DNA of 64,000 nt from Bacteroidota bacterium. GTDB taxonomy: Bacteria > Bacteroidota > Bacteroidia > Flavobacteriales_D > Sanyastnellaceae. Under the pieces are notes generated by a model. That model searched no databases. It was given only the letters and a program-made list of their open reading frames with translations, and was not told where the DNA came from. Position 1 is the stretch's first letter; each line of letters starts with the position of its first letter. The stretch is from positions 1 to 64,000 of the forward strand of contig JAQCFW010000006.1 in the NCBI GenBank assembly GCA_027619225.1, given 5' to 3'. Shown here in pieces: positions 51,120-60,981 of this stretch. The position numbers were made by a program, and so were the translations under genes.

Positions 51120-53849
51120 TCAGACATTATCTTGATCATCTTTTTTAGACGTTGATTTCTCTTTGGGAGATTTCTCTTTGGGAGATTTTTTAGGATTCTT
51201 CTTCTTCTTTTTTGCTTTCGGCTTCACCTTCACTTCTTCTTTTACATCAAGAGCTTCTGCAGCACCTTCAGGAATTACAAGTACTCCACCCTTTACAACT
51301 TTAATTGTAAGATTATCATCACCCTTCGTATAATCAGCCGTTAGCAAGTCTCCTTCCTGAACAGCAGAGTTAATGATTTCTTCAGCAAATGGATCCTCAA
51401 GATGCTTTTGAATAGCCCTCTTCAGTGGACGTGCTCCATATTTCTCATCATATCCTTTGTTTACGATGTAGTCCTTAGCTTCATCAGAAACGTTAAAACC
51501 ATAGCCTAAATCTTTAATTCGCTTGCTAAGTTCATCTAACTCAATGTCAATGATCTTGTGAATATGCTCACGCTTTAGAGACTGAAATAAGACAACATCA
51601 TCAATTCTGTTCAGGAATTCAGGAGCGAAAGCACTCTTCAAAGCTTTTTGAATAATTCCTGCTCGATTTTGCTCCTCATTCTTCTCACGAGCAGAGGTGT
51701 TAAATCCCACACCAGTACCAAACTCAGCCAATTGTCTCGCACCTATATTAGAAGTCATTATCATGACAGTATTTCTAAAGTCAATCTTTCTACCTAGGCT
51801 ATCTGTCAACACTCCATAATCAAGAGCTTGTAGCAGTAGGTTAAACACATCTGGATGTGCTTTCTCAATTTCATCTAACAGCACGATAGAGTAGGGACGG
51901 CGGCGCACCTTTTCCGTAAGTTGTCCACCTTCTTCATACCCAACATACCCAGGAGGCGCTCCGATTAATCTTGTCACAGCAAACTTCTCCATATATTCAC
52001 TCATGTCAATTCTGATCAGAGCTTCCTCACTGTCGAACATAAATTGAGCTAATATTTTTGCCAACTGTGTTTTTCCAACTCCTGTAGGTCCCAAGAAAAT
52101 AAATGAACCAATCGGCTTGTTGGGGTCTTTAAGTCCAGCCCTGTTGCGCTTAATAGACTTTACAACCTTTTTAATCGCTTCTGTCTGACCGATTACCTTA
52201 CCCTCAATGTCCTTGTCCATCCTAGCAAGTTTGCCGCTTTCTTTCTCGGCAATACGCTTGACAGGTATGCCTGTCATCATAGCGACGACATCTCCAACAT
52301 GAGCTTCGGTTACAGTTACTCTAAGATTCTTGCTATCGTCATCCCATTTAAGTTTCGCTGCAGCAAGACGCTCAATTAAATTTCGCTCGGAATCTCTAAG
52401 TCTAGCAGCCTCTTCATATCGTTGGCTCCTCACGACTTTAATCTTCTCCTCCTTAATCCTATCAATATCCTCTTCAATTTGAATAATTTCTTCGGGTACA
52501 TGAATGTTATTTAAATGCACACGACTACCCACTTCGTCTAGAGCGTCAATTGCCTTGTCTGGCAAATGTCTATCCGTAATATAACGCGCGGTAAGCTTCA
52601 CACAAGCGTCAATAGCTTTGTCAGTGTAGCTGACACTGTGATGCTCTTCATACTTGTCTTTAATGTTGTGAAGTATTTCTATTGTTTCTTCAATATTAGT
52701 AGCTTCAACTATAACCTTTTGAAAACGTCTCTCTAAAGCACCATCCTTCTCAATGTGCTGACGGAATTCATCAAGTGTAGTTGCACCAATGCATTGAATC
52801 TCTCCTCTTGCAAGAGCAGGTTTAAACATGTTAGATGCATCAAGAGAACCGCTTGCACCACCTGCACCCACAATAGTATGTATCTCATCGATAAACAAGA
52901 TTACATCGGGAGATTTGTTCAGCTCATTCATTACAGCCTTCAAGCGCTCCTCAAATTGCCCCCTGTACTTCGTTCCAGCTACGAGAGAGGCTATATCTAA
53001 TGTGACAATTCTCTTTCCGTAAAGAACTCGGCTCACCTTTTTTTCAACAATCCTCAAGGCCAAACCTTCTGCGATTGCACTCTTACCTACACCAGGCTCA
53101 CCTATAAGTATAGGATTGTTCTTCTTTCTTCTCGATAATATTTGAGAAACGCGTTCGATCTCTTTTGCTCTTCCCACTATAGGATCAAGCTTTCCGTCTT
53201 CAGCCATCTCCGTAAGATCCCTACCGAAATTATCTAGAACGGGAGTTGTGCTCTTTGACTCCCCCTTTCTTTTAGAACCACCGCTCTGACTGCCGCCACT
53301 AGTGCTCATGCCTCCACCGCTTGCGCCACCAGTATGACTTGCTGTAGGTTCGTCTTCCATTGCAGATGTCGGAGTTTCAAAGCTGGGAAGGTCACTTGAT
53401 GGAGTCGTGTTGTCTGAAAGAATTGTTTCAAACTCTTCTTTTGCAACATCGTAGTCAATATTAAAAGCATGCAGAGACTTTGTAGCTACGTTGTCGTTAT
53501 CTTTTAAGATGCTAAGCAAAAGGTGCTCTGTTCCGATAACAGGGCTCTTGAAAATTTTAGCTTCTAAATAAGTTATTTTTAAGATCTTCTCAGCTTGCTT
53601 AACTAGGGGAAGGTTTCCCTTCCCAATCTGTTTGCCGCCAGCAGGCCTAATGGAGTTTTCAACCAACTCTCTTAGTTTAGATATTTCACAGTTTAATCCC
53701 TCCAGGATCTGGATGGCCGTTCCTTCTCCTTCTTTTATGATGCCCAATAGCAGATGTTCTACCCCTATATAGTTGTGCTCTAGGCGTAGAGCTTCCTCAC
53801 GACTGAAGGTGATTACTTCTCTAACTCGGGGTGAAAATTTAGCGTCCAT
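51120..53849 (-). CDS. clpC: ClpC-type AAA+ chaperone/unfoldase
   Basis: A 909-residue Clp ATPase that unfolds proteins for the ClpP protease. The N-domain (1-145: REVITFSREEALRLEHNYIG) has two Clp repeats. A Gly/Ser-rich linker leads to the first AAA+ module (Walker A GEPGVGKS near 252). The UVR/M domain is visible in RSQRYEEAARLRDSERNLIE near 475-494, which marks ClpC rather than ClpA. The second module has GPTGVGKT near 588 and PPGYVGYEEGGQLTE near 630. The last 60 residues form a lysine-rich low-complexity tail with two SPKEK repeats. No clpP or mcsB is nearby. It is divergent from gyrA across a 298-nt region. Confidence 0.94.
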   Translation of the reverse strand: MDAKFSPRVREVITFSREEALRLEHNYIGVEHLLLGIIKEGEGTAIQILEGLNCEISKLRELVENSIRPAGGKQIGKGNLPLVKQAEKILKITYLEAKIFKSPVIGTEHLLLSILKDNDNVATKSLHAFNIDYDVAKEEFETILSDNTTPSSDLPSFETPTSAMEDEPTASHTGGASGGGMSTSGGSQSGGSKRKGESKSTTPVLDNFGRDLTEMAEDGKLDPIVGRAKEIERVSQILSRRKKNNPILIGEPGVGKSAIAEGLALRIVEKKVSRVLYGKRIVTLDIASLVAGTKYRGQFEERLKAVMNELNKSPDVILFIDEIHTIVGAGGASGSLDASNMFKPALARGEIQCIGATTLDEFRQHIEKDGALERRFQKVIVEATNIEETIEILHNIKDKYEEHHSVSYTDKAIDACVKLTARYITDRHLPDKAIDALDEVGSRVHLNNIHVPEEIIQIEEDIDRIKEEKIKVVRSQRYEEAARLRDSERNLIERLAAAKLKWDDDSKNLRVTVTEAHVGDVVAMMTGIPVKRIAEKESGKLARMDKDIEGKVIGQTEAIKKVVKSIKRNRAGLKDPNKPIGSFIFLGPTGVGKTQLAKILAQFMFDSEEALIRIDMSEYMEKFAVTRLIGAPPGYVGYEEGGQLTEKVRRRPYSIVLLDEIEKAHPDVFNLLLQALDYGVLTDSLGRKIDFRNTVMIMTSNIGARQLAEFGTGVGFNTSAREKNEEQNRAGIIQKALKSAFAPEFLNRIDDVVLFQSLKREHIHKIIDIELDELSKRIKDLGYGFNVSDEAKDYIVNKGYDEKYGARPLKRAIQKHLEDPFAEEIINSAVQEGDLLTADYTKGDDNLTIKVVKGGVLVIPEGAAEALDVKEEVKVKPKAKKKKKNPKKSPKEKSPKEKSTSKKDDQDNV

Positions 53850-54009
53850 ATTTTGTAAAGTCTTAAGTTCTAATTAAAAGTAAATCCTATATTAAGTATA
53901 ACGCTTTTTATATTTAAAGTGTTGCTTAAGGACTTACTTCAAATCTACATATCTCCTCCGAATAGATGAAATAAAGTTATCATCGTTATTCACAACTAAA
54001 AACCATCTA

Positions 54010-54067
54010 TTGTGAAGAATTGAAGGTTTTATTTTTGCTGTTACTTACAATGCTTTTCGTATTTTTG
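54010..54067 (+). promoter_or_regulatory. Two tandem promoters before gyrA
   Basis: In the 298-nt AT-rich clpC-gyrA region, two full consensus pairs can be read: TTG at 54010 with TATTTTTG at 54030 (17-nt spacer), and TTG at 54035 with TATTTTTG at 54060 (22-nt spacer). The start codon is 81 nt after the second box. The rest of the region shows no gene and no clear clpC promoter. Confidence 0.65.
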
Positions 54068-54147
54068 AGTTCCCTGTGTAATTGCTGTTTATACGCCTTT
54101 TTAGCGAATCATTCAGCTCTCAGTTTTAATGAAGATTAGATGATACT

Positions 54148-56709
54148 ATGGCAGAAGGAGAAAAGATAATCCAGATTAATATTACGGATGAAATGAAGTC
54201 AGCCTACATCGATTATTCGATGTCGGTAATTGTTTCAAGGGCGTTGCCCGATGTAAGAGATGGTTTCAAGCCAGTTCACCGAAGGGTCCTATATGGAATG
54301 CTTGACCTTGGTGTTTTGTCGAACAGAGCGCATAAGAAATCTGCTCGTATCGTAGGAGAGGTTCTAGGTAAATACCATCCTCATGGAGATTCGTCTGTTT
54401 ACGATACGATGGTTCGTATGTCCCAAAGCTGGTCATTGCGTTACCCGATGGTTGACGGACAAGGAAACTTCGGTAGTATAGATGGCGACAACCCCGCTGC
54501 TATGCGTTACACTGAAGCCCGGCTTACGAAAGTGGCTGAGTATATGCTCGGAGATCTAGATAAGAATACGGTTGATTTTTCACCCAACTTCGATGAGAGT
54601 CTAACTGAGCCCACAGTACTTCCAGCAAAATTGCCTAACCTTCTAATAAATGGAGCCTCAGGTATTGCTGTCGGAATGGCAACAAATATGCCACCACATA
54701 ACTTGACTGAAGTTCTAGATGGAGTGAATCATTATATAGACAATGAGAATTGTACTGTTGACGATCTCATGGAATTCGTGAAAGCCCCAGACTTTCCAAC
54801 GGGTGGAGTAATTAATGGTGTTTTAGGAGTTCATGAGGCATTCCGAACTGGACGAGGAAAGGTAGTTGTAAGGGGTAAGGCACGCTTTGAAGAAACAAAG
54901 TCAGGTCGCGAGGTTATCATTGTTGAGGAAATTCCATATCAAGTGAATAAAGCTGATATGATTCGAAAGACAGCTACACTTGTTAACGAAAACAGAATTG
55001 AAGGAATTAGTGAAATTCGCGACGAATCCGACCGCAATGGAATGCGAATAGTTTACGAATTGAAGCGTGACGCTATTCCCAATGTTGTATTAAACACACT
55101 GTATAAGTATACCGCCTTACAAAGTTCATTTTCAGTCAATAACATTGCTCTTGTAAAAGGGCGACCAATATTGCTAAACCTGCGAGACATGATTCAACAC
55201 TTCGTTGAACATCGTCACGAAGTTGTCGTTCGCAGAACCCAATATGAACTCTCAAAAGCTGAGGAGAGAGCACATATATTACAGGGATTAATTATAGCTT
55301 TAGACAACATTGATGCTGTAATCAAATTAATCCGAGCTAGCTCTTCTCCTGAGGAAGCTCGCAAAGGTTTAATGGAATCGTTCAAGTTGAGTGAAATTCA
55401 AGCTCGTGCAATCTTAGATATGCGCCTGCAAAAACTAACTGGACTTGAGCGTGACAAGTTAAGAGCTGAGTATGATGAGCTAACAGCTTTAATATCAGAT
55501 TTAAAAGATATTCTCGATAAGAAAGAACGTAGAATGTCAATCATCAAGGAGGAACTCCAAGATGTACGAGATAGATTTGGTGATGAGCGTAGGTCAGTTA
55601 TAGAATTCAGTGGAGCAGAGGTAAGTATTGAGGATATGATACCTGATGAGCAGGTTGTTATTACAATTTCTCACGCTGGTTACATAAAGCGTACTCGCCT
55701 AGCAGAATACCGATCACAGTCTAGAGGTGGAGTAGGGGCTAGAGGCTCATCAACACGTGAAGAAGATTTTCTTGAAAACATATTTACGGCCACAAATCAC
55801 AATTGGCTTTTAATCTTCACTAAACTTGGAAAGTGTTTCTGGATGAGAATCTTTGAGGTACCTGAAGGGTCTAAACAATCGAAAGGAAGAGCTATTCAGA
55901 ATCTAATTAGCATTGGTTTAGATGATAAGGTTCTTGCATACATTCCTGTAAAGGATATTAAAGACCCAGAATATGCAAATGCCAATTATGTTGTTCTTTC
56001 AACTAAATTAGGACTCATTAAGAAGACTAGTCTTGAAGCATATAGTCGTCCACGTACAAATGGAATTAATGCTGTAACTATCCGTGAAGGAGATGAACTT
56101 CTGCAAGCTCGATTAACAGATGGTGATAGCGAGGTTATTATAGGTCTCAAGTCAGGAAAAGCGATTCGCTTTAACGAATCTAAAACTCGTGCTGTGGGAA
56201 GAACAGCAATGGGAGTGAAGGGGATCACTTTAGGTAGCCCTGATGATGAAGTTATAGGAATGGTTTGTGTAAACGACACAGAAAGTTCAATCTTAGTTGT
56301 GTCTTCAAACGGATATGGAAAAAGGTCGGCAGTTGATGACTACAGAATCACAAACAGAGGTGGTAAAGGGGTGAAAACACTACAGATCACTGAAAAAACA
56401 GGTGAGTTGATATCTATTCTCAATGTGACTGATGAGCACGATTTAATGATCGTCAATAAGTCAGGTATTACCATACGTATGGCTGTTGAAGATCTTCGTG
56501 TAATGGGACGTGCTACCCAGGGAGTACGTCTAATTAGTCTCAGAGGGAAAGATGAAATTGCTTCTGTTTGCAGAGTCCCTAAAGCGGATGATGAAGAGGT
56601 AGATGTTGAGGGAGCAGAAGCTGAAGGAGAGCAAGCAGGCGAACAAGCTGAAGGAGAACAAGCTGAAGGCGAGCAACCTGAAGAAACGGATCCACCTAAA
56701 GAGAGCTAG
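54148..56709 (+). CDS. gyrA: DNA gyrase subunit A
   Basis: GyrA is the DNA-cutting subunit of gyrase. The 853-residue protein has the quinolone-region block [19 protein letters not shown] near 77-95 and the catalytic tyrosine in [10 protein letters not shown] near 121. The C-terminal beta-pinwheel starts near 505. The GyrA-box position reads QSRGGVG rather than the classical Q(R/K)RGG(R/K)G, losing two basic residues. The last 40 residues are acidic, with GEQAEGEQ-type repeats. The quinolone-region serine is present (GDSSVYD), as in susceptible enzymes. It is divergent from clpC and followed by a TPR gene 151 nt later. Confidence 0.96.
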   Translation: MAEGEKIIQINITDEMKSAYIDYSMSVIVSRALPDVRDGFKPVHRRVLYGMLDLGVLSNRAHKKSARIVGEVLGKYHPHGDSSVYDTMVRMSQSWSLRYPMVDGQGNFGSIDGDNPAAMRYTEARLTKVAEYMLGDLDKNTVDFSPNFDESLTEPTVLPAKLPNLLINGASGIAVGMATNMPPHNLTEVLDGVNHYIDNENCTVDDLMEFVKAPDFPTGGVINGVLGVHEAFRTGRGKVVVRGKARFEETKSGREVIIVEEIPYQVNKADMIRKTATLVNENRIEGISEIRDESDRNGMRIVYELKRDAIPNVVLNTLYKYTALQSSFSVNNIALVKGRPILLNLRDMIQHFVEHRHEVVVRRTQYELSKAEERAHILQGLIIALDNIDAVIKLIRASSSPEEARKGLMESFKLSEIQARAILDMRLQKLTGLERDKLRAEYDELTALISDLKDILDKKERRMSIIKEELQDVRDRFGDERRSVIEFSGAEVSIEDMIPDEQVVITISHAGYIKRTRLAEYRSQSRGGVGARGSSTREEDFLENIFTATNHNWLLIFTKLGKCFWMRIFEVPEGSKQSKGRAIQNLISIGLDDKVLAYIPVKDIKDPEYANANYVVLSTKLGLIKKTSLEAYSRPRTNGINAVTIREGDELLQARLTDGDSEVIIGLKSGKAIRFNESKTRAVGRTAMGVKGITLGSPDDEVIGMVCVNDTESSILVVSSNGYGKRSAVDDYRITNRGGKGVKTLQITEKTGELISILNVTDEHDLMIVNKSGITIRMAVEDLRVMGRATQGVRLISLRGKDEIASVCRVPKADDEEVDVEGAEAEGEQAGEQAEGEQAEGEQPEETDPPKES

Positions 56710-56819
56710 AGCATATAATACGAGATTAAATTAGTTTAAGAACGGCATGAAGTTTGAAATATCTTTATCCTACAAGCTGAAAATGTGAACTATGAAGCGT
56801 ACTTTGAGTTTAGGCTTAC

Positions 56820-56827
56820 TATTTTTG
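56820..56827 (+). promoter_or_regulatory. Candidate -7 box for the TPR gene
   Basis: TATTTTTG, an exact TAnnTTTG match, 33 nt before the ATG at 56861, in a 151-nt intergenic stretch after gyrA that shows no terminator. The nearest upstream TTG is only 13 nt away. Confidence 0.45.
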
Positions 56828-56860
56828 TATAATAATTTGAAAACAAGTAAAAGACTATAA

Positions 56861-58009
56861 ATGAAACAATTTCTTTTAATAGCAGGTTGTCTGTTCTCAT
56901 TGGTTGCATTAGGGCAGAAGGAAGTAGTGTCTGCCTACAATGCAAATAAGGAAGGTGATTACCGTGAAGCAGCAACGTATATTGAACAAGCGATCTTAAT
57001 TGACAAGGCAGCAGTAAAAGAGAAGGTTTGGCGGTATAGAGGTGAAATATATTTAAATATTTCAAGTGATTCAACTATTTCCATAGAATACCCTCAAGCG
57101 CTTCGTACTGCAATGGAGAGCTATTTGAAGGCCAAAGATCTCGATGTTCAATCTCGTTATAAAGATGAGATAAGGTTTGGTTTAGCGCAAGTTCAAACAA
57201 AGGCAAACAACATAGGAATAAAAAATTATGTAGCGGAAGCTTTTGATCAAGCTGGATCTTCGTTTGACCTTGCTGCTGAAGTAGCACGTAATTTCGACAT
57301 AATAGATACCATGGCTGTTTATAACGCTGCACTCTGCTATGAGAAAGCTGATTTAACAGATTTAGCTATTGAACGCTACTTAGACTGTGCTGCGATCAAT
57401 TACCAGGTGCCAAATGTATTCCTATTTGTTAGCACACTTTATCGCAATACTGGTAAAGATGAAGCCGCACTTAAGATTTTACAGGATGCACGTGTTGATT
57501 ACCCAAGAGAACAGAGTTTAATTATCGAGGAGCTTAATATTTACCTTACAAATAAAGATTTTGAACGTGCTAAGACAAATCTTGTGCTGGCAGCTGAACA
57601 AGATCCTACAAATGAAATCCTTTGGTTTAGCTTAGGAAGTGTTCTAGATAACATAGGGATGACTGAGGATGCTATTGTTGCATACAAAAAAGCCATAGAG
57701 GTAAAATCTGATTATTTCGACGCGAACTACAATCTTGGAGCTTTATATTTTAATCAAGCTGTAAAAGAATATAAAGAGGCAGACGAATTGTGGAAGCCAC
57801 GTATGTCTAGATCGGAAGCGTCTGCACAGAAGAAGCTAGAGGATGATTCTAAAGAAATGTTCTCTACAGCTAAGCCGTTCCTTGAATCTGCATTCGCTGC
57901 AGATAACAAAGATGTTGAGACGATAAGATCTCTCAGGGACATATATGCTCGTACAGGTGAGGACGATAAGTTGATAGAAATGCAGAATCTTCTTAAGTCT
58001 TTCCAGTAA
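56861..58009 (+). CDS. Exported TPR-repeat protein
   Basis: A 382-residue protein with a signal peptide (MKQFLLIAGCLFSLVALGQ) and at least five tetratricopeptide repeats. Typical units are NANKEGDYREAATYIEQAIL near 27-46, YNAALCYEKADLTDLAIERY near 149, and SLGSVLDNIGMTEDAIVAYK near 252-271. Such proteins act as protein-protein scaffolds, here in the periplasm. A TPR gene next to gyrA is, as I recall, common in Flavobacteriales, but its role is not established. A coiled-coil-like insert lies between two repeats (KKLEDDSKEMFSTAK, near 320-334). Confidence 0.85.
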   Translation: MKQFLLIAGCLFSLVALGQKEVVSAYNANKEGDYREAATYIEQAILIDKAAVKEKVWRYRGEIYLNISSDSTISIEYPQALRTAMESYLKAKDLDVQSRYKDEIRFGLAQVQTKANNIGIKNYVAEAFDQAGSSFDLAAEVARNFDIIDTMAVYNAALCYEKADLTDLAIERYLDCAAINYQVPNVFLFVSTLYRNTGKDEAALKILQDARVDYPREQSLIIEELNIYLTNKDFERAKTNLVLAAEQDPTNEILWFSLGSVLDNIGMTEDAIVAYKKAIEVKSDYFDANYNLGALYFNQAVKEYKEADELWKPRMSRSEASAQKKLEDDSKEMFSTAKPFLESAFAADNKDVETIRSLRDIYARTGEDDKLIEMQNLLKSFQ

Positions 58010-58173
58010 TATTATTTAGAGTAGGGGCTATTAATTTGTGAATCAACACAATACTATGTACTACCAAATAAGTTAACAGGTTAGTTTACATAATATCTAT
58101 TATCATTCGAAAGGGGCAGATTAAATTAAAAGAGATTTAGGCTGTATTTAGACTGTATTTGAATTCTAGTATG

Positions 58174-58181
58174 TATTTTTG
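58174..58181 (+). promoter_or_regulatory. Candidate -7 box for tRNA-Ser
   Basis: TATTTTTG, an exact TAnnTTTG match, 14 nt before the mature 5' end of tRNA-Ser. Direct repeats of CTGTATTT lie just upstream (58142-58160), but no TTG is at the usual spacing. Confidence 0.5.
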
Positions 58182-58195
58182 CACCGTTGTTTTAA

Positions 58196-58280
58196 GGAGG
58201 TGTGGCAGAGTGGTCGAATGCACTGGTCTTGAAAACCAGCGTACCGCAAGGTACCGGGGGTTCGAATCCCTCCGCCTCCG
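58196..58280 (+). tRNA. tRNA-Ser (anticodon UGA)
   Basis: An 85-nt class II tRNA. The acceptor stem pairs GGAGGTG (58196-58202) with CGCCTCC (58273-58279), with discriminator base G at 58280. The anticodon stem CTGGT/ACCAG surrounds the loop CTTGAAA with anticodon TGA at 58230-58232, reading UCN codons. A long variable arm (GTACCGCAAGGTAC) identifies the serine type, and the T loop is TTCGAAT. CCA is not encoded (CAA follows), so it must be added after RNase Z processing. Confidence 0.97.
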
Positions 58281-58297
58281 CAAAAAAAGAACAAAGA

Positions 58298-58325
58298 GCC
58301 CATTGCTAAAACGATGGGTTTTTTT
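58298..58325 (+). terminator. Rho-independent terminator after tRNA-Ser
   Basis: CCCATTG pairs with CGATGGG (one T-G wobble) around CTAAAA, followed by seven T. It ends the tRNA transcript 18 nt after the mature 3' end. Confidence 0.85.
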
Positions 58326-58407
58326 GTACGCAAAACTGAAATTAGAAAAGGAATCATTCAATAGCTTAAATGGTAGCGCAGTGAATTCTAAAACCTACCT
58401 TTACGAT

Positions 58408-59859
58408 ATGAGGAATTTGATTTTATTTTGCATGTCTGGACTTTTATGTCATGGTGTATTAGCCCAAACATCTCTCTCGACGAACATCCTCAAGTATAAA
58501 CTCGCAGATGGGTCTAGTTATATAGATGTATGCATAGAGATCGCTTCAGCTAGTATGGAAATAGAGCTTATTGACTCTGTTTGGAAAACACACATAGAAA
58601 TAGTAATTTCAGTTGAAAATTTAAATGAATTGGTTGCATTTAGGAAGGTTCATCTCGAAGGTCCACTCACCAGTGATTCATTGATAGCTCATACTGGCTC
58701 ACACTTTCATCTTGAGAGGATTAAATTAGATCATGGCAATTACTCCATTACAACCCAAATAGATGGTGTAAGTATTGTCGATGAAATGAGCATTAGTCTA
58801 GGTGATAGACCCGAGATATCTGACATTATGCTTATTGAAGCTTACTCAAAAGTAACACCAGGTGAAGTCAGTGATATTTCTCGATCTGGAATGAATCTTG
58901 TCCCTCTTGTAGACACTAGGATCTCACCAATGGCTGATCAGGCAAGGTTCTATGTTGAGTTGTACAATATTGATAAGGTCGTCGGTGAGGACTCTTTATT
59001 TCTAATGTCGTTTGGATTTACTGGAGGAGATGGTAGAATGTCTTTAAACCATACGAGATACCTGAGACTTAAAGCAGCAGCCGTGATTCCTGTTTTTGAA
59101 ACACTGCCAGTTGATCTAGCTGTACCTCCTCTCGAAGGCGGATTTTTGACTATTGAACTAAGAACTAAGAATGGTGATGAAATAACCCGTCTTAACTATC
59201 CTGTATCGCGCTGGAGACCTGACACCTCTCTCCCACTCTCAGATGTTCCTCTCCTTAATTTCGCATCCAATTGGACGGATATCAAAAAACTTTATAGACA
59301 TCTCGAGGATCACTTGCCACTTGGCACATCATCACAACAGAATACGATATTAAGAGTGCTTAAGGAAACCAATGACATTGATATGATGAAAGGCTTTTTA
59401 GAGCAGTTTTGGGTTAATAAGAACCCGAATAATCCTCAAAAAGCATGGGAAAATTACGCTCATGAGGTGATGGTAGTCGACAGCATATTTGGAGGTTGTA
59501 GAAGTGGCCATGGCGCAGATACTGACCAAGGTTATGTTTACCTCAAATATGGCAGGCCTAACACGATTGTATCACGTCTTTACGGCACAGACTACTACCC
59601 TTATGAAATATGGCATTATCACCATACTGTAGGATTTTCAAATCGACGCTTCTTATTTTTCGCACCGCACGTTGTAAGTGAATGTCTTGAGATTCTACAT
59701 TCAGATATGCCTGGAGAAATAAGAAATGAAGACTGGATTGAGGTGTTGAAATCACGTGAAAATAGATTGCAAGTTACAGAATCTCAATTAAATAGGCTTA
59801 ACCCGCGTGATACTCATTCTCGTGAAGAGCCGGAAGAATTGTTTTATAGTCCCAGATGA
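58408..59859 (+). CDS. Exported GWxTD-domain protein
   Basis: An exported protein of 483 residues. The ATG at 58408 gives a signal peptide (MRNLILFCMSGLLCHGVLAQ); a longer open frame runs back across tRNA-Ser and its terminator and is not credible. The N-terminal half is beta-rich. The C-terminal part fits the GWxTD family: FLEQFWVNKNPNNPQKAWEN near 328, then GADTDQGYVYLKYGRPNTIV near 371, and YEIWHYHHTVGFSNRRFLFF. The defining GWxTD motif reads GADTD here, so the tryptophan is lost. The family's role is unknown, but it is common in Bacteroidota envelopes. It overlaps the GT2 gene by ATGA. Confidence 0.83.
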   Translation: MRNLILFCMSGLLCHGVLAQTSLSTNILKYKLADGSSYIDVCIEIASASMEIELIDSVWKTHIEIVISVENLNELVAFRKVHLEGPLTSDSLIAHTGSHFHLERIKLDHGNYSITTQIDGVSIVDEMSISLGDRPEISDIMLIEAYSKVTPGEVSDISRSGMNLVPLVDTRISPMADQARFYVELYNIDKVVGEDSLFLMSFGFTGGDGRMSLNHTRYLRLKAAAVIPVFETLPVDLAVPPLEGGFLTIELRTKNGDEITRLNYPVSRWRPDTSLPLSDVPLLNFASNWTDIKKLYRHLEDHLPLGTSSQQNTILRVLKETNDIDMMKGFLEQFWVNKNPNNPQKAWENYAHEVMVVDSIFGGCRSGHGADTDQGYVYLKYGRPNTIVSRLYGTDYYPYEIWHYHHTVGFSNRRFLFFAPHVVSECLEILHSDMPGEIRNEDWIEVLKSRENRLQVTESQLNRLNPRDTHSREEPEELFYSPR

Positions 59860-60887
59860 CAACTTCAGTTGCAATATTAAATTGGAATGGGGTTGATCAT
59901 CTCAAGACCTACCTCCCTTCAGTTATTGAATCTGCTCAGTCGGACTCATATAATGTGTTCGTTATTGATAATGGATCCACGGACAATTCTGTCACCTGGA
60001 TCAATGAACATTTCAAGGAAGTTGAAGTGATAGAGTTAGATAAAAATTATGGATTTGCGGGAGGTTACAACAGGGGCTTATCCCAAATCATTTCAGATAG
60101 ATTCGTCCTACTGAATTCAGATGTAAGAGTGAGCAAAGGTTGGGTGTCTTCAGTTATCAAATCTATGACCGACCATGATTGGAAGGCCTCTGCCCCTCTT
60201 ATATTAGACGATAAGAATCCTGATTTATTTGAATATGCTGGCGCCGCCGGGGGGTTTATAGATAAAGATGGTTTTATGTTTTGCGCCGGAAGGATATTTG
60301 ATTCCTTTGAAAAAGCTGACAGTAAGTATAGAACAGACAGAGAAGTGTTTTGGGCTTCGGGAGCAGCACTTTTTATCGACGCTAAGGTTTGGCAAGAAGT
60401 TGGAGGTTTAGACGATGATTTGTTTGCTCACATGGAGGAAATTGATCTTTGCTGGCGTCTCAAAAATCGAGGATACAAAGTTGGTGTATGTGGAAGTGCA
60501 TCGGTAAGACATTTAGGTGGTGGAACACTCACGTCATCTAACCCATTTAAAGTTTATTTAAATTTCAGAAACAATCTGATCATTCTTTCAAAGAATAAAA
60601 AGGGTTTTATGCCTGTGTTTATTTTCAGACGTTTGATTCTTGACGGTGTGGCCGCGATAAGATTTTTACTTCGAGGTGAAATTTTATTTTTCTTGGCTGT
60701 TGCAAAAGCTCATTTTATGTTTTTCTCAATGCTGCCTTCATGTTTAAAGAAGCGTGAGTTTGAAAAAAACAACCGCAATACAGAAAAAGACAACCTCGTT
60801 GGTACCTATTCAAAAAGTATTTTAATTCAATATTTCTTTAAGGGAATAACTAAAATGAGTGATCTACCTCGCTCTGATTTTAGCTGA
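59856..60887 (+). CDS. GT2 family glycosyltransferase
   Basis: A 343-residue GT-A fold glycosyltransferase of the rhamnosyl-/WcaE-type GT2 group. It starts TTSVAILNWNGVDHLKTYLP, with the nucleotide-sugar motif VIDNGSTDNSV near 35, NYGFAGGYNRGL near 64, the DxD-like LLNSDVRVSKGW near 85, and FAHMEEIDLCWRLKNRGYKV near 190-209, which carries the ED acid/base region. A hydrophobic C-terminal stretch may tether it to the membrane. Such enzymes add sugars to surface polysaccharides. It overlaps the GWxTD gene by 4 nt, so the two are coupled. Sugar specificity is unknown. Confidence 0.9.
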   Translation: MTTSVAILNWNGVDHLKTYLPSVIESAQSDSYNVFVIDNGSTDNSVTWINEHFKEVEVIELDKNYGFAGGYNRGLSQIISDRFVLLNSDVRVSKGWVSSVIKSMTDHDWKASAPLILDDKNPDLFEYAGAAGGFIDKDGFMFCAGRIFDSFEKADSKYRTDREVFWASGAALFIDAKVWQEVGGLDDDLFAHMEEIDLCWRLKNRGYKVGVCGSASVRHLGGGTLTSSNPFKVYLNFRNNLIILSKNKKGFMPVFIFRRLILDGVAAIRFLLRGEILFFLAVAKAHFMFFSMLPSCLKKREFEKNNRNTEKDNLVGTYSKSILIQYFFKGITKMSDLPRSDFS

Positions 60888-60899
60888 ATTTGACATTTA

Positions 60900-60926
60900 T
60901 GTACAGCCGTGAATTACTACTGTACA
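60900..60926. repeat. Inverted repeat between the GT2 and comEC genes
   Basis: TGTACAG (60900-60906) and CTGTACA (60920-60926) form perfect 7-bp arms with a 13-nt loop, in the 94-nt gap before comEC. No T-tract follows, so it is not a typical terminator; a protein-binding site is possible. Confidence 0.4.
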
Positions 60927-60981
60927 AACACAAAATCATGCGATAATTAGGTCCTGAAGTTGCTTTCATTAGCTCTTCATT

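Noticed and set aside
58159-58407. Open frame reading through tRNA-Ser into the GWxTD gene
   Set aside because: It spans the tRNA and its terminator; a proper signal peptide begins only at the ATG at 58408.
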